Source: Candidatus Sulfurimonas marisnigri
GTDB taxonomy: Bacteria > Campylobacterota > Campylobacteria > Campylobacterales > Sulfurimonadaceae
Length of the DNA: 64,000 nt
Direction of reading: 5' to 3'
NCBI RefSeq assembly: GCF_015265475.1
Contig: NZ_CP054493.1
Location: forward strand, 2,108,001 to 2,172,000
Below the pieces are notes generated by a model that saw nothing but the letters and a program-made list of their open reading frames with translations, had not been told where the DNA came from and did not search any database. How positions within the stretch are numbered: the first letter of the stretch is position 1; each line of letters opens with the position of its first letter. Below are positions 17,837-27,140 of this stretch, piece by piece. The position numbers and the translations under genes are program-made.

Positions 17837-19423
17837 ATGAATAGGCCTCTACTACTATCTTTAGCTGCTGCTGCACTCTTAAGTACAAACTTAAGCGCAC
17901 AGTCAATGTATGAGCGATTTGAAGCAATGGAAAAAGAGATGAATCAGCTCAAAAGAGAGCTTTCTGCTTTAAAGTCTAGCAAATCTCCTACTAAGACCGA
18001 TGAAGAAGAACAAGAAGAGGTAGCTTCAAGTGTAACATCTACAGAAGATGAAACAGTGGCAGTCGCAGAAGACAAAGAAGAAGAGGATGATGGAGAAGAG
18101 ATTGCGACTAATGAAGATAGGATATATGAGCTTGAAGAGGCTGTTTCACAACTAAACAGAAGTACATCTGGTTCTCATCTTAAATTTAAAGTTGATTACA
18201 GATTCGCAATTGAGAACATGAACTACACAATGGCTGATGGTAGAGAGGCTAAAAACAATGCTTTTATGACAAACAGACTTTGGATAAATACTGCATACAA
18301 GGCAACAAACAATCTAAGTTTCTCGGCTCAATTTGCTTACAACAAAGCTTTCGGGGAGCGTTCAGGTGCCTCAGATGCTCCTACAAATTCATTTGAAGGT
18401 TTCGACTGGATAGCAAATGAAAATGCGTATGATGACAAACTGAGAGTCCGATCTGCTTACTTCTTTTACAGAAACACAGAGTTTATGGGTCTTGATATAC
18501 CATGGACAATAAGTATTGGTCGCAGACCATCAACAAACGGCCATCTTATAAACCTAAGAGATGATGATAAAGCTTCTTCTCCTCTAGGACATGCTATCAA
18601 TGTTGAGTTTGATGGACTAAGTTCAAAATTTGTTATAAATAAAAATACAGGTACATATGTCAAGTTTTGTGCAGGTCGTGGGATGAGTAATGCTGCTCCG
18701 AAATTTTCATCTACTCCTTATGCTGAAGTTAGTAGTGATAACACAAATATAGATTTGGCTGGATTGATATTTGTCCCTTTTGACAACAAACAGTATTCTG
18801 TAGCAACCCAATACTACTATGCAAACAATCTAATTGATGCAGTCAACCCTAATGACCAAACTGCTGGCTTCGATACAGTAGGCGGTTTGCATAGCGCCAG
18901 CATCAATTTTACTGCCAAGGGGATTGGGAACGAGTGGAGCAACTTTTTAGATGATTCTACATTTTTTGTAAGTCTTGCTGCTACTGTTACGGACCCTAAA
19001 GATAGAGGTGTTAGCACCGGAATGCTTGGCTCTGCTGATAAAGAGACTGGTACATCTTACTGGATAGGGACACAATTCCCTTCACTCCTTACAGAGAGCG
19101 GAAGATGGGGTCTTGAATTTAACCACGGTAGCAAGTACTGGAGAAGTATAACTTACTCTGAAGATACAAATATAGGTTCAAAAGTTGCAACCCGCGGTAA
19201 TGCATATGAGGTATATTTTACAGAGTATCTTATAGAAGATATATTATCTTTGCAGCTCCGCTATACATATATAGATTATGACTACTCTGGAAGTAATGGA
19301 TTTTTTGGAAGCACTTCAGGAAATTCAATGAGAATTTCTGACATCCCTACAAACAGTGCTATGGCCTCTCAAGTTGTAGACAAAGCACAAGATATCCGCT
19401 TTTATATCAGATATAGATACTAA
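17837..19423 (+). CDS. Outer-membrane porin-like protein with N-terminal coiled coil (DUF3373-like)
   Basis: The 528-aa product starts with a clear signal peptide (MNRPLLLSLAAAALLSTNLS, cut after SAQ). A coiled-coil segment (YERFEAMEKEMNQLKRELSALK) follows, then a strongly acidic linker at about residues 45-100, then a Tyr/Phe/Asn-rich beta-barrel region ending in IRFYIRYRY, with an aromatic C-terminal residue as in outer-membrane barrels. The ATG at 17837 has AAAAGG ahead; an in-frame ATG at 17810 would add nine residues before the signal peptide and is unlikely. It resembles the DUF3373 porin-like proteins common in Campylobacterota; the transported solute is unknown. It is monocistronic, with a REP-like pair behind it. 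Confidence 0.78.
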   Translation: MNRPLLLSLAAAALLSTNLSAQSMYERFEAMEKEMNQLKRELSALKSSKSPTKTDEEEQEEVASSVTSTEDETVAVAEDKEEEDDGEEIATNEDRIYELEEAVSQLNRSTSGSHLKFKVDYRFAIENMNYTMADGREAKNNAFMTNRLWINTAYKATNNLSFSAQFAYNKAFGERSGASDAPTNSFEGFDWIANENAYDDKLRVRSAYFFYRNTEFMGLDIPWTISIGRRPSTNGHLINLRDDDKASSPLGHAINVEFDGLSSKFVINKNTGTYVKFCAGRGMSNAAPKFSSTPYAEVSSDNTNIDLAGLIFVPFDNKQYSVATQYYYANNLIDAVNPNDQTAGFDTVGGLHSASINFTAKGIGNEWSNFLDDSTFFVSLAATVTDPKDRGVSTGMLGSADKETGTSYWIGTQFPSLLTESGRWGLEFNHGSKYWRSITYSEDTNIGSKVATRGNAYEVYFTEYLIEDILSLQLRYTYIDYDYSGSNGFFGSTSGNSMRISDIPTNSAMASQVVDKAQDIRFYIRYRY

Positions 19424-19428
19424 ACTAG

Positions 19429-19517
19429 ATTCTGGGTCAAGCCCAGAATGACGGAATTTTCAAGTCCAACTGACGGAATGGTCAAACAAAAACGTCATCC
19501 TGAACTTGATTCAGGAT
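19429..19517. repeat. REP-like inverted pair 1
   Basis: Two 21-base palindromic units face each other between convergent genes. The left unit (19429-19449) is ATTCTGGG-TCAAG-CCCAGAAT; the right unit (19497-19517) is ATCCTGAA-CTTGA-TTCAGGAT. Each forms an 8-bp perfect stem with a 5-base loop. The loops are reverse complements of each other, and the stems differ by paired, compensating changes. The pair directly follows the porin stop and may act as a bidirectional terminator. A second pair lies at 52720-52776. Confidence 0.8.
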
Positions 19518-19527
19518 CTCAAATATA

Positions 19528-19995
19528 TTAAACCTGCAAACTCTCCAGTTCACTCTTAACTTTTTGCACATGCTCTTTAACTCTTACTTTTTCAAACACG
19601 CCTTTTACAACCCCCTCTGGGTCTATAATAAAAGTGGTACGGACAATCCCCATATACTCTTTGCCATAATTCTTTTTCATCTGCCAAACACCATACTCTT
19701 GCATCATAGAGGTATCTTCATCGCTTAAAAGTGTTACATCTATCTCATGTTTTTCCATAAACTGGCGATGTTTTTTAGTTGTATCGGCACTTACTCCCAA
19801 TACAATCGCATTGAGGTCATTAAAGTCAGGGAGTGCTTCTGTAAACTCACAAGCCTCTGTTGTACATCCTGGCGTATTGTCTTTTGGATAAAAATACAGA
19901 ACTATCCACTTTCCTTTTAAATCTCTAAGACATATCTCTACGTCATCTTGGTTTGGTAAACAGAACTCTGGTGCATTTTCATCTATTCTTATCAT
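19528..19995 (-). CDS. bcp: Thiol peroxidase, Bcp-type peroxiredoxin
   Basis: The 155-aa AhpC/TSA-family enzyme reduces peroxides in the cytoplasm. The catalytic motif FYPKDNTPGCTTEACEFTE holds the peroxidatic Cys and, five residues later, a second Cys typical of the Bcp/PrxQ class. GVSADTTKKHRQFMEKH and RTTFIIDPEGVVKGVF complete the fold. It is the last gene of a minus-strand group that includes cytochrome b561, a DUF420-like protein and DedA. Confidence 0.93.
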   Translation of the reverse strand: MIRIDENAPEFCLPNQDDVEICLRDLKGKWIVLYFYPKDNTPGCTTEACEFTEALPDFNDLNAIVLGVSADTTKKHRQFMEKHEIDVTLLSDEDTSMMQEYGVWQMKKNYGKEYMGIVRTTFIIDPEGVVKGVFEKVRVKEHVQKVKSELESLQV

Positions 19996-20012
19996 ATTTA
20001 TATTCCTTAGTT

Positions 20013-20588
20013 TTAAACTGCTTTTTTTCCATTTATCATAGTAGAAATAACTCCATTTTCATCTGTAGCATCTGCAATAATCACACCCGCTATATGAAGA
20101 GGCACAAAAATCATAACAACATAAAAAACAATTTCATGAATATCTTTAATGCTCCCTGCCAACTCTTTACTTATCTGCAGCTCCTTGTGAAAGTGTATAG
20201 CTAAACCGCTAAGTGCCATAAAAATAAGTGTTGCATAAATCACATAGTATGAAATCTTAACAGCTTTTTTGTGAAGAGTTAGCGAAGCAAAACTCTCAGT
20301 TAAACTTGAGTCCTTGATGAAGAGGCATATTCGGTAAATTATTAAAAATGCCAGAGCGTAGCCAAATATAATGTGCCACTCCCACATCCCCGCACGAACA
20401 GCTTTTGCTAATATTTTTGCCTGTTCTGCCGTTATTACAACTCCCATATCCGAGAGCTGAGTCATTAAAATTTCAGAGTTAATTCTCCATGAGAGAAATG
20501 TTTTTCTTAAAAAAACAGTACCTAATAAACCAATAACTACTATGGCATTGAGCCAGTGCCATACTCTAAATTTTACAGTGTACTTCAT
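20013..20588 (-). CDS. Cytochrome b561-family membrane protein
   Basis: A 191-aa four-helix membrane protein. Likely haem-ligating histidines are in KFRVWHWLNAIVV (helix 1), GMWEWHIIFGYAL (helix 2) and, in the C-terminal half, IHEIVFYVV and FVPLHIAGVI, the pattern of the bacterial cytochrome b561 / Ni-Fe hydrogenase b-subunit fold. It could move electrons between quinol and a periplasmic partner. No catalytic partner is adjacent. It lies 15 bp after a DUF420-like gene. Confidence 0.85.
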   Translation of the reverse strand: MKYTVKFRVWHWLNAIVVIGLLGTVFLRKTFLSWRINSEILMTQLSDMGVVITAEQAKILAKAVRAGMWEWHIIFGYALAFLIIYRICLFIKDSSLTESFASLTLHKKAVKISYYVIYATLIFMALSGLAIHFHKELQISKELAGSIKDIHEIVFYVVMIFVPLHIAGVIIADATDENGVISTMINGKKAV

Positions 20589-20603
20589 CTCATCCCCTTA
20601 ATC

Positions 20604-21068
20604 TTAATATACAAACATTAAAAAATAGACCCATATCCCCGTTAGTGAAGTCGCTATAACCCCTGCAAATGTTATAAGACCCGCTTTTTTGTGCTTTTTC
20701 AATTGCACCTGCTTCTTAGCCATAAAAATAGTTGTTCCCCATATTATCAGTGTTATAACTGCAATAGCTATATGAAAAACTAAAACCATAAAAGCGTAAT
20801 TATGAGCAACTGAACTCTCCTCCATAAAGGCATTAAAGCCACCGCTTAGTCTTACTCCATATTCAAAATATGAGACTACAATCACTGAGAAAGCAAATAT
20901 AAATATTTGAACATATGAGTGTGCTTTATAGTGTTTATTTCTTGCCAGAGCAATTGCTCCTGCCACCAAAAAAGGCAAAAGCGCAACAATAAGAGTTACT
21001 AAATCCATAAAAAATGGAGAACGCGTGCCGAAAAAACCAGGATGGAACATATATTCTAAATTACTCAT
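20604..21068 (-). CDS. Four-helix membrane protein, DUF420-like
   Basis: The 154-aa protein has four hydrophobic segments. The C-terminal KKHKKAGLITFAGVIATSLTG followed by IWVYFLMF, and a conserved-looking His in LVFHIAIAV, recall the DUF420/CtaM family, some members of which assist cytochrome oxidase assembly. This is pattern recognition only, with no alignment. It shares an operon-like spacing with cytochrome b561 (15 bp) and DedA (3 bp). Confidence 0.6.
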   Translation of the reverse strand: MSNLEYMFHPGFFGTRSPFFMDLVTLIVALLPFLVAGAIALARNKHYKAHSYVQIFIFAFSVIVVSYFEYGVRLSGGFNAFMEESSVAHNYAFMVLVFHIAIAVITLIIWGTTIFMAKKQVQLKKHKKAGLITFAGVIATSLTGIWVYFLMFVY

Positions 21069-21071
21069 AAA

Positions 21072-21674
21072 TTAAACCTTCTTTCTTTTTTGAATCTTAT
21101 AATACCAATAAATCAATAAAACTAAGGTAATTAAAATAACAATAATAATCTGTTTTAAATAATTGTTAATTAATTCTTGATTCTCCCCTATAAAATACCC
21201 AAGCATTACAAGTATCAGTGCCCAAAGACCAGCACCTAATGCTGTGTAGGCAGAAAAAGACACTAAGTTCATGCGAGAGAGTCCTGCTGGAATGGAAATA
21301 AGCTGACGAATGCCTGGGATAAGTCTTCCTGTAAAAGTAGATATATGACCATGTTTTTCGAAAAAACCATCCATCTTTTCCAGGGCATTCTCGTTTATAA
21401 AAAAATACTTCCCATATTTACGTAGAATTTTTCTTCCTAGTGTCAGTGCAAGATAGTAATTTATAAATGCTCCAATCATAGAGCCCCCCAAAGCACTAGC
21501 CATAATTAGACTAATACTCATTTCACCCTTTGAGGCTAAATATCCGGCTGGTACAAGCACTATCTCACTAGGAAAAGGGATAAAAGAACTCTCAACAGTC
21601 ATTAGTAAAAAAATTCCAAAATAACCCCAATCAAAGATTAAATCTACTAAACCCTCTGCTAACTTTCTAATCAT
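21072..21674 (-). CDS. DedA-family membrane protein
   Basis: A 200-aa DedA/SNARE-associated protein, a family linked to undecaprenyl-phosphate or phospholipid flipping and membrane-potential maintenance. The two re-entrant motifs are visible: ESSFIPFPSEIVLVPAGYLA near residue 30 and FTGRLIPGIRQLISIPAGLS near residue 115. A lysine-rich tail ends the protein. Its start overlaps the end of murG by 8 bp, so it is probably co-transcribed with the cell-wall genes. Confidence 0.9.
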   Translation of the reverse strand: MIRKLAEGLVDLIFDWGYFGIFLLMTVESSFIPFPSEIVLVPAGYLASKGEMSISLIMASALGGSMIGAFINYYLALTLGRKILRKYGKYFFINENALEKMDGFFEKHGHISTFTGRLIPGIRQLISIPAGLSRMNLVSFSAYTALGAGLWALILVMLGYFIGENQELINNYLKQIIIVILITLVLLIYWYYKIQKRKKV

Positions 21675-22689
21675 TTAACACCTCTGTAACATCTTTTATC
21701 ATCTTAGAAGCAACATCTTTAGATGAATACTCCAATAGAGCTTTACTTTTACTCTCAAGCTCTTCATCTAAAATAGAAATCAGTTTAGATTTTATATTTT
21801 CATTCTCTCTCTCGCACCAGCCAAGGTTATTCTCTACTATAAACTGAGCATTGTAGTACTGATGGTCACCTGCTGCGTATGGATATGGGATAAATAAAGC
21901 TGGACAACCATTGGCAGTTAATTCCCAAAGTGTACTTGCTCCTGCGCGACTAACAGCCAAATCGGCACTTGAGATCAACTTGTCCAACTCCTTTGTAAAA
22001 GCGTAAAGTTCAACCTCTACATGTAGAGATTCATACTCTTTCTTTACCCTCTCAAAATCAGCCTCACCGGCTTGATGAATTATTTTAATATTTAGTTTTT
22101 TTAGATGTTTTGCTACGCTTAAAGCTAAATCATTTATAGCTTTTGCACCGTTGGAACCACCTAGAAATATGATTGTCTTTAGAGACTCTCTTACCCGTGC
22201 ATGTTTAAAAAAATCTTCTTTAATCGGGTAGCCAGCAATAGGAGAATTATTATCGTAAGCAGATATAAACCTTTTAGCGAATGGCTTTAAAAGTGAATTT
22301 AATCTTCCCTCAACTGCATTTTGTTCATGTATAAAAAGAGGGATAGATCTACTTAATGTAGCTATTGAAGCAGGAGCAGCAGAAAAACCACCTACGCTAT
22401 AAGTTGCAACAATATTATGTTTTTTCAGTAGTTTTCTAGATTTTAAAAATGCTAAAAAAATTTTAAAAAGTGCTTTAAATTTTCCTAAACCTTTTTTATT
22501 TACAACGCCCGCAGTATCCAAAAAGTATACATGCGAAAATGAGCTATGATGCTCAAAATACTTTCTGTCCTGCCCACGCATGGAACCTATAAATATCGCT
22601 TCATGTCCATCTTTAACAGCAGCTTCTACTAAAGCCTGAGCTATCATAAGATGTCCACCTGTACCACCACCGGTAATGCATAGTTTCAT
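21667..22689 (-). CDS. murG: MurG, lipid II-forming GlcNAc transferase
   Basis: The 340-aa GT28 glycosyltransferase adds GlcNAc to lipid I at the inner membrane face. The N-terminal MKLCITGGGTGGHLMIAQAL, FIHEQNAVEGRLN, FLGGSNGAKAIND and SRAGASTLWELTANGCPALF are the family signatures. I choose the ATG at 22689, directly before the glycine loop; a GTG at 22701 would add four residues (its length would be 344 aa). It follows ftsW and overlaps dedA. Confidence 0.95.
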   Translation of the reverse strand: MKLCITGGGTGGHLMIAQALVEAAVKDGHEAIFIGSMRGQDRKYFEHHSSFSHVYFLDTAGVVNKKGLGKFKALFKIFLAFLKSRKLLKKHNIVATYSVGGFSAAPASIATLSRSIPLFIHEQNAVEGRLNSLLKPFAKRFISAYDNNSPIAGYPIKEDFFKHARVRESLKTIIFLGGSNGAKAINDLALSVAKHLKKLNIKIIHQAGEADFERVKKEYESLHVEVELYAFTKELDKLISSADLAVSRAGASTLWELTANGCPALFIPYPYAAGDHQYYNAQFIVENNLGWCERENENIKSKLISILDEELESKSKALLEYSSKDVASKMIKDVTEVLND

Positions 22690-22706
22690 TTTAATTTCCA
22701 CATATA

Positions 22707-23870
22707 TTAATTCATTTTCGCTTTTTTAGATGCCATCAAAACCATCCCTATAGCAAAAGAAGCCGCTAAAATAGAAGATCCACCATAACTTAAAAAAGGA
22801 ACTGAGATTCCTTTAATAGGTGTAATCCCACTAATCCCATAGGCGTTTACCAGAAAAGCAAATGATAAAAGCAATCCTACGCCCAAACTAAATAGGTATA
22901 TCGTAGAATCATCTGAGCGGTTAGCAATTTTAAAAATTCTTTGAATCATCCACATAAATATAAATACTACAAATAAAACTCCAATAAATCCGAACTCCTC
23001 TGCTAAACCTGCTAAAACAAAATCTGTATGCACTTCAGACAAAAACCCTAACTTGAAAGTCCCGTTTGCAATACCAGTGCCAAAGAGGCCTCCATTATGA
23101 ATTGCATTAAGAGAGTGTCCTATTTGATAAGGTTCAACTTCAGTTGGAACTCTTAATTGCTCGGCGATTGAAGCTGGAAAAAGTTCCAATACACTATTTT
23201 GCGCTAAAGCCCACCAAGATTTTATACGAATAATTCTATGTTCTGCCGTAAAAATAAAAAACAAAAAGAACATAAGTGCCCCCAAGAGAAGAGTCAAGAA
23301 AAACCTAAAACTGCTTCCTGCAAACATAAGTAGAAAAAGAAGAGTAAGCCCAAGTACGACTACTTGTCCTAAGTCATTTTGTACAAATGCTATAACAAAC
23401 ATAGCACCTATAAAAACTACTCCATATGGGGCAAACCGTATATACTCCTGTTTTATTCCCATTCCACCATGGTGACCCAATTTTCTTGAGAAACTCCATG
23501 CCAAAAAATATACAAACCCAACTTTAAAAAACTCTACCGGAGCTAAGGAAAATCCAAAAAGTTTTATCCACCGTTTTGCCCCACCAACTGCTGAGACTAA
23601 ATACTCCGGTAAAAATGGCATAGCAATCATAAGAACTGCAGAGCCTATAAAAAGGGTAAAGCCTATTGGGGCTAAAAGCTTATCTGGGTCCCCCTGAGCA
23701 AGAATCCAAATTGTAAATATACTTATAAATCCGAAAAGAGTCTGTCTTATTGCAAAGTGAAATTCATTAACTCCAAAAAGTATAGTTGTATAAGCAGAGA
23801 GAGTATATGTTAAAATAATACTAATCCCTATAAGCGTCGAGACGAGGGCAAAGAGCTTTCTATCTGCCAT
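22707..23870 (-). CDS. ftsW: FtsW/RodA-family peptidoglycan glycosyltransferase
   Basis: A 387-aa SEDS-family polymerase with about ten helices. GGAKRWIKLFGFSLAPVEFF corresponds to the RRWI..QPSE region. FVQNDLGQ holds the catalytic-loop Asp, GGLFGTGIANGTFKLGFLSE with VHTDFVLAGLAEE is the large periplasmic loop, and VPFLSYGGSSI is the terminal signature. Its place directly before murG favours FtsW over RodA. A gene for a coiled-coil membrane protein is 7 bp upstream. Confidence 0.92.
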   Translation of the reverse strand: MADRKLFALVSTLIGISIILTYTLSAYTTILFGVNEFHFAIRQTLFGFISIFTIWILAQGDPDKLLAPIGFTLFIGSAVLMIAMPFLPEYLVSAVGGAKRWIKLFGFSLAPVEFFKVGFVYFLAWSFSRKLGHHGGMGIKQEYIRFAPYGVVFIGAMFVIAFVQNDLGQVVVLGLTLLFLLMFAGSSFRFFLTLLLGALMFFLFFIFTAEHRIIRIKSWWALAQNSVLELFPASIAEQLRVPTEVEPYQIGHSLNAIHNGGLFGTGIANGTFKLGFLSEVHTDFVLAGLAEEFGFIGVLFVVFIFMWMIQRIFKIANRSDDSTIYLFSLGVGLLLSFAFLVNAYGISGITPIKGISVPFLSYGGSSILAASFAIGMVLMASKKAKMN

Positions 23871-23876
23871 AAAACA

Positions 23877-24395
23877 TTACTTAATTTTGTTGATTTTTAG
23901 AACAAACTCAACTTCTGCTTTAGATATATGTAACTCTTTTGAGATTGTCTCAAGAGTAACACCCTGTTTAAAGAGTAAAATAATTTTTTCATCGTCATTT
24001 CCATGAATAGAAGTAGGAATAGAGATTTGTTTTACACCATTCTCTAAAGATGCAATTCTAGATTCTATATGTTCATCAATAGTTTGAACACTCTCTTCTA
24101 ATCTCTTTAGTCCCAAAGAAATAGGTTTTACCATATCATATACTGTTCTCTCTACCTCTTGGTAAATATCATCGTCACTCATTCGGCTGGTGTTCTTCGT
24201 AATATTTTTTTGTGTTTCGCTAAGTGTTTTTTTCAAATAGAAAATTTCTCTATTTAGCTCCTCTGCCACAGTTGCAACAGAGCGGATATTTTTACTATAC
24301 TGTGAATCTTTTGTAAAAACATAATAAATAAGATATAAAATCATAGCAGCCATTGCAACTACGAGATACTCGATGCTAATATACTCTATGTTCAT
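23877..24395 (-). CDS. Membrane-anchored coiled-coil protein of unknown function
   Basis: The 172-aa protein has one N-terminal membrane segment (about residues 9-27, VVAMAAMILYLIYYV) and a long charged helical region likely to form coiled coil. The C-terminus looks like a small helix-turn-helix (KIILLFKQGVTLETISKELH plus ISKAEVEFVL). Similar C-terminal helices occur in DUF2802-type anchors. It lies between the unknown 173-aa gene (4-bp overlap) and ftsW, so a role in envelope or division is conceivable but unproved. Confidence 0.75.
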   Translation of the reverse strand: MNIEYISIEYLVVAMAAMILYLIYYVFTKDSQYSKNIRSVATVAEELNREIFYLKKTLSETQKNITKNTSRMSDDDIYQEVERTVYDMVKPISLGLKRLEESVQTIDEHIESRIASLENGVKQISIPTSIHGNDDEKIILLFKQGVTLETISKELHISKAEVEFVLKINKIK

Positions 24396-24913
24396 CTCTT
24401 ATTCTCTTTCGCTTCACGTATCAAAACTCTCTCTCTTGCAGTCAAGTAAGCGCTCCACTCTTTTTCATCTCGCTCATGAATTTTACTTATTTTAGCAAGT
24501 GATTTGTCAAGCGCGGTAAAGAATATTGGTACATCTCTTTTTGGGTGAACAGGCATCTCAACTCTGCCATAATACTCTCTCCCCTCTTCTAAAACATCTT
24601 CTTTGAGTTTAAAATGCTCAAAACCGATAGATTCAATTGCCACTTCATGTGTCAGGGACAATCTTTTTGGCTCTTCATTTTTTAAAAACCTTTCCAGTGA
24701 GTCTACTTTTCTATGCAACTCTACCATCAAGTTTAGTAAAACAGGGTCCGTATCTGAGCTCTCACCTTTTGCACGTGCGAGTTTAAGCCATTGACTTATA
24801 GGATCATCATCAATTTCGCTTAACTGTTGATACTCTCTTAAATATCCCTCTATATCTATCTCTGTTTCGCTAAAGGTTAAACTAATTGGTGCATCGACTA
24901 GGCGAATATCCAT
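24392..24913 (-). CDS. Conserved cytoplasmic protein of unknown function
   Basis: A 173-aa, charged soluble protein that I do not recognise. The N-terminal 85 residues are mostly helical (including LMVELHRKVDSLERFLK). Residues about 90-145 look like a small beta domain (LSLTHEVAIESIGFEHFKL ... GREYYGRVEMPVHPKRDVPIF) reminiscent of a PilZ-like barrel, but no RxxxR ... DxSxxG c-di-GMP motif is visible. It overlaps the following gene by four bases and touches ubiA, so it belongs to the ubiA-ftsW-murG transcript. Confidence 0.75.
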   Translation of the reverse strand: MDIRLVDAPISLTFSETEIDIEGYLREYQQLSEIDDDPISQWLKLARAKGESSDTDPVLLNLMVELHRKVDSLERFLKNEEPKRLSLTHEVAIESIGFEHFKLKEDVLEEGREYYGRVEMPVHPKRDVPIFFTALDKSLAKISKIHERDEKEWSAYLTARERVLIREAKENKR

Positions 24914-25770
24914 TATAAAACCTTATCAAAAACAATTAAAATAAAAAATGCAATCCCAAGATAACCATTTACTGTAAAAAATGCACGATCTATTTTTGTA
25001 AAATCTTTTCTCACCAAATAGTGCTCATAACTAAGCATAACTGCCCCTAACATTACTGCAAAAAATGCAAACAGACCAAGTCCTGCCATCCAAGCGAATA
25101 GTGCCCAAAAAACTACTGTCAGTATGTGAAAAAATGCTGATAGTAAAAGTGTTGCATCAGAGCCATACTTTGATGGAACAGAGTAAAGATTATTCTGCTT
25201 GTCAAACTCCATATCTTGCAGTGAATAGAGCAGATCAAATCCTGCTACCCAAAATATAACACCTAAACTAAGCATTACAGACCAAGGTGTAATTTCTGCG
25301 AGAACTGCAACAACACCAGCTATTGGAGCAAGTCCAAGAGATATGCCTAAAACTATATGAGCTAAAGAAGAGAAGCGTTTAAAGTATGAGTAAGATCCAA
25401 GAACCAAGAGTATTGGAAAACTCAAATAAAACGCTAATGGATTTATAATATATGCAACCCCAATAAAGACAAAAGCATTAACAAGAGTAAAAATAATAAT
25501 GCTTGGAGCATCCAATCTTCCGTCTACATTTGGTCTTGATGATGTTCTGGGATTTTGTGCATCTATATCCCTATCTGCAAATCTATTGAGACCCATTGCA
25601 AAATTTCTTGCACTTATAGCTGCAAACACCCCCAAAACAAGTAGTGTATAACCAAACCACCCATCTGCTGCGACAATCATAGCAATAAAAATAAACGGAA
25701 GTGAAAATATGGAGTGCTCAAACATTACCAGTTCGTTAAAATCTTTAATTTTATTAATATATCTTTGCAA
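24913..25770 (-). CDS. UbiA-family prenyltransferase (menaquinone pathway candidate)
   Basis: The 285-aa intramembrane prenyltransferase has about eight helices. The first Asp-rich motif is in ALGLNRFADRDIDAQNPRTS (written here as MGLNRFADRDID) and the second in YSLQDMEFDKQN. In this phylum menaquinone is generally made by the futalosine route, where a UbiA homologue (MqnP) acts late, so that is the likely role rather than ubiquinone synthesis. The start is TTG at 25770 with AAGG six bases ahead. It faces dgkA divergently across 115 bp. Confidence 0.85.
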   Translation of the reverse strand: MQRYINKIKDFNELVMFEHSIFSLPFIFIAMIVAADGWFGYTLLVLGVFAAISARNFAMGLNRFADRDIDAQNPRTSSRPNVDGRLDAPSIIIFTLVNAFVFIGVAYIINPLAFYLSFPILLVLGSYSYFKRFSSLAHIVLGISLGLAPIAGVVAVLAEITPWSVMLSLGVIFWVAGFDLLYSLQDMEFDKQNNLYSVPSKYGSDATLLLSAFFHILTVVFWALFAWMAGLGLFAFFAVMLGAVMLSYEHYLVRKDFTKIDRAFFTVNGYLGIAFFILIVFDKVL

Positions 25771-25885
25771 ATTAAACCTTCATGTATTTTTGCTTATTTT
25801 ACCTAAACTAGGTTTAAATGTGTATGATTATTAAACTAAATTATATTATAATTGTTTATATAATATAACCAATAGGAATAGATAA

Positions 25886-26245
25886 TTGAGGAATCAACCG
25901 AAGTATAATTTTTTTAAAAACACAACATATGCTCTAAACGGTCTAAAAGATTTAATTCAGACGGAGACATCATTTAAGATTGAACTTATACTTACTGTGA
26001 TTTTACTACCAGTAATTATATTTATAGATACTACTTTGGTTTATAAAGCTTTAATGTTTATATCACTAATTGGAATGCTTCTGGCAGAGGCAACAAACAG
26101 TGCAATTGAGAGAGTCGTTGATTTAGTAACACTTGAACATAATCATATGGCGGGTCGCGCAAAAGATGTTGGAAGCACAATCGTATTTTTAAGCATCTTT
26201 GTCTTTACCGTAACTTGGGCAATAGTTTTAATAGATATTTTATAA
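25886..26245 (+). CDS. dgkA: Diacylglycerol kinase
   Basis: A 119-aa, three-helix prokaryotic DgkA. It rephosphorylates diacylglycerol left over from membrane-derived glycan synthesis. NTTYALNGLKDLIQTETSFKIE and GMLLAEATNSAIERVVDLV (the catalytic Glu/Asn/Asp region) followed by RAKDVGSTIVFLS are diagnostic. The start is TTG at 25886, with AGGA about ten bases ahead. It ends one base before miaA, so the two are an operon. Confidence 0.93.
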   Translation: MRNQPKYNFFKNTTYALNGLKDLIQTETSFKIELILTVILLPVIIFIDTTLVYKALMFISLIGMLLAEATNSAIERVVDLVTLEHNHMAGRAKDVGSTIVFLSIFVFTVTWAIVLIDIL

Positions 26246-26246
26246 T

Positions 26247-27140
26247 ATGAAACAACTAGCCATTATTGGTCCTACAGCATCCGGTAAAAGTGATTTAGCT
26301 ATAAATATTGCTAAAAAAACAGATGCTTACATACTCTCAATCGACTCGCTTAGTATCTATAAAGAGATTGATATAGTCTCTGCTAAACCTTCCTCTACTG
26401 AACTAAACTCTGTTAAACATTTTGGTATAAATGTAATTGATCCGGATGAGTACTTCAGTGTAAATATATTTATAGATTTATATAAAGAGCTACTATCTAC
26501 ATGTAGGAGTGAAAATAAGAATCTCATCATAGTTGGCGGTACATCTTTTTATCTAAAATCACTTCTTGATGGACTCTCAAAGTTACCAGAAATCAATAAT
26601 GAAATAAAACAACATGTAGAGTTAAAACTGAAAAATTTAAAAGAGTGTTATCAGTTTTTATATGACTTGGATACTACGTATATGAAAGACATTTCTCCAA
26701 ACGACAAGTATAGAATTGAAAAAGCGTTACTTATTTACGAATCCTCTAGTCTAACACCATCTGAGTGGTTTATACAAAATCCACCAAAACCTATTATAGA
26801 AAATCTTGATATTTACAATATACATGCAGATAGAGAAATTTTACGCCAAAGAATCTCAAAAAGAACATCTAAGATGTTAGAGCTTGGATTAATAGATGAA
26901 GTGTGTGCCTTAGAAAAAAAGTATACAAGAACACCGCATTCTATGAACTCTATAGGGATTGTTGAAGTTTTAGAGTACCTTGACGGCAAAGTTACAAAAG
27001 ATGCTATGATTGATAATATTTCAACCCATACGTCTCAATTAGCAAAAAGACAACAGACTTTTAATCGCACTCAGTTTAAAGATATTGTTAGCGCTCCACT
27101 AGAAAAGCTAGAGGAGCTTATACTTTCTCAAATCTCCTGA
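26247..27140 (+). CDS. miaA: tRNA dimethylallyltransferase MiaA
   Basis: The 297-aa enzyme prenylates A37 of tRNAs reading UNN codons. The P-loop IIGPTASGKSDLAI opens the protein, SIDSLSIYKEIDI follows (a usual Q is Ser here), and IVGGTSFYLKSLLDG, NDKYRIEKALLIY and SIGIVEVLEY are all family motifs. The 3' end overlaps the convergent pflA gene by 13 bp. Confidence 0.94.
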   Translation: MKQLAIIGPTASGKSDLAINIAKKTDAYILSIDSLSIYKEIDIVSAKPSSTELNSVKHFGINVIDPDEYFSVNIFIDLYKELLSTCRSENKNLIIVGGTSFYLKSLLDGLSKLPEINNEIKQHVELKLKNLKECYQFLYDLDTTYMKDISPNDKYRIEKALLIYESSSLTPSEWFIQNPPKPIIENLDIYNIHADREILRQRISKRTSKMLELGLIDEVCALEKKYTRTPHSMNSIGIVEVLEYLDGKVTKDAMIDNISTHTSQLAKRQQTFNRTQFKDIVSAPLEKLEELILSQIS

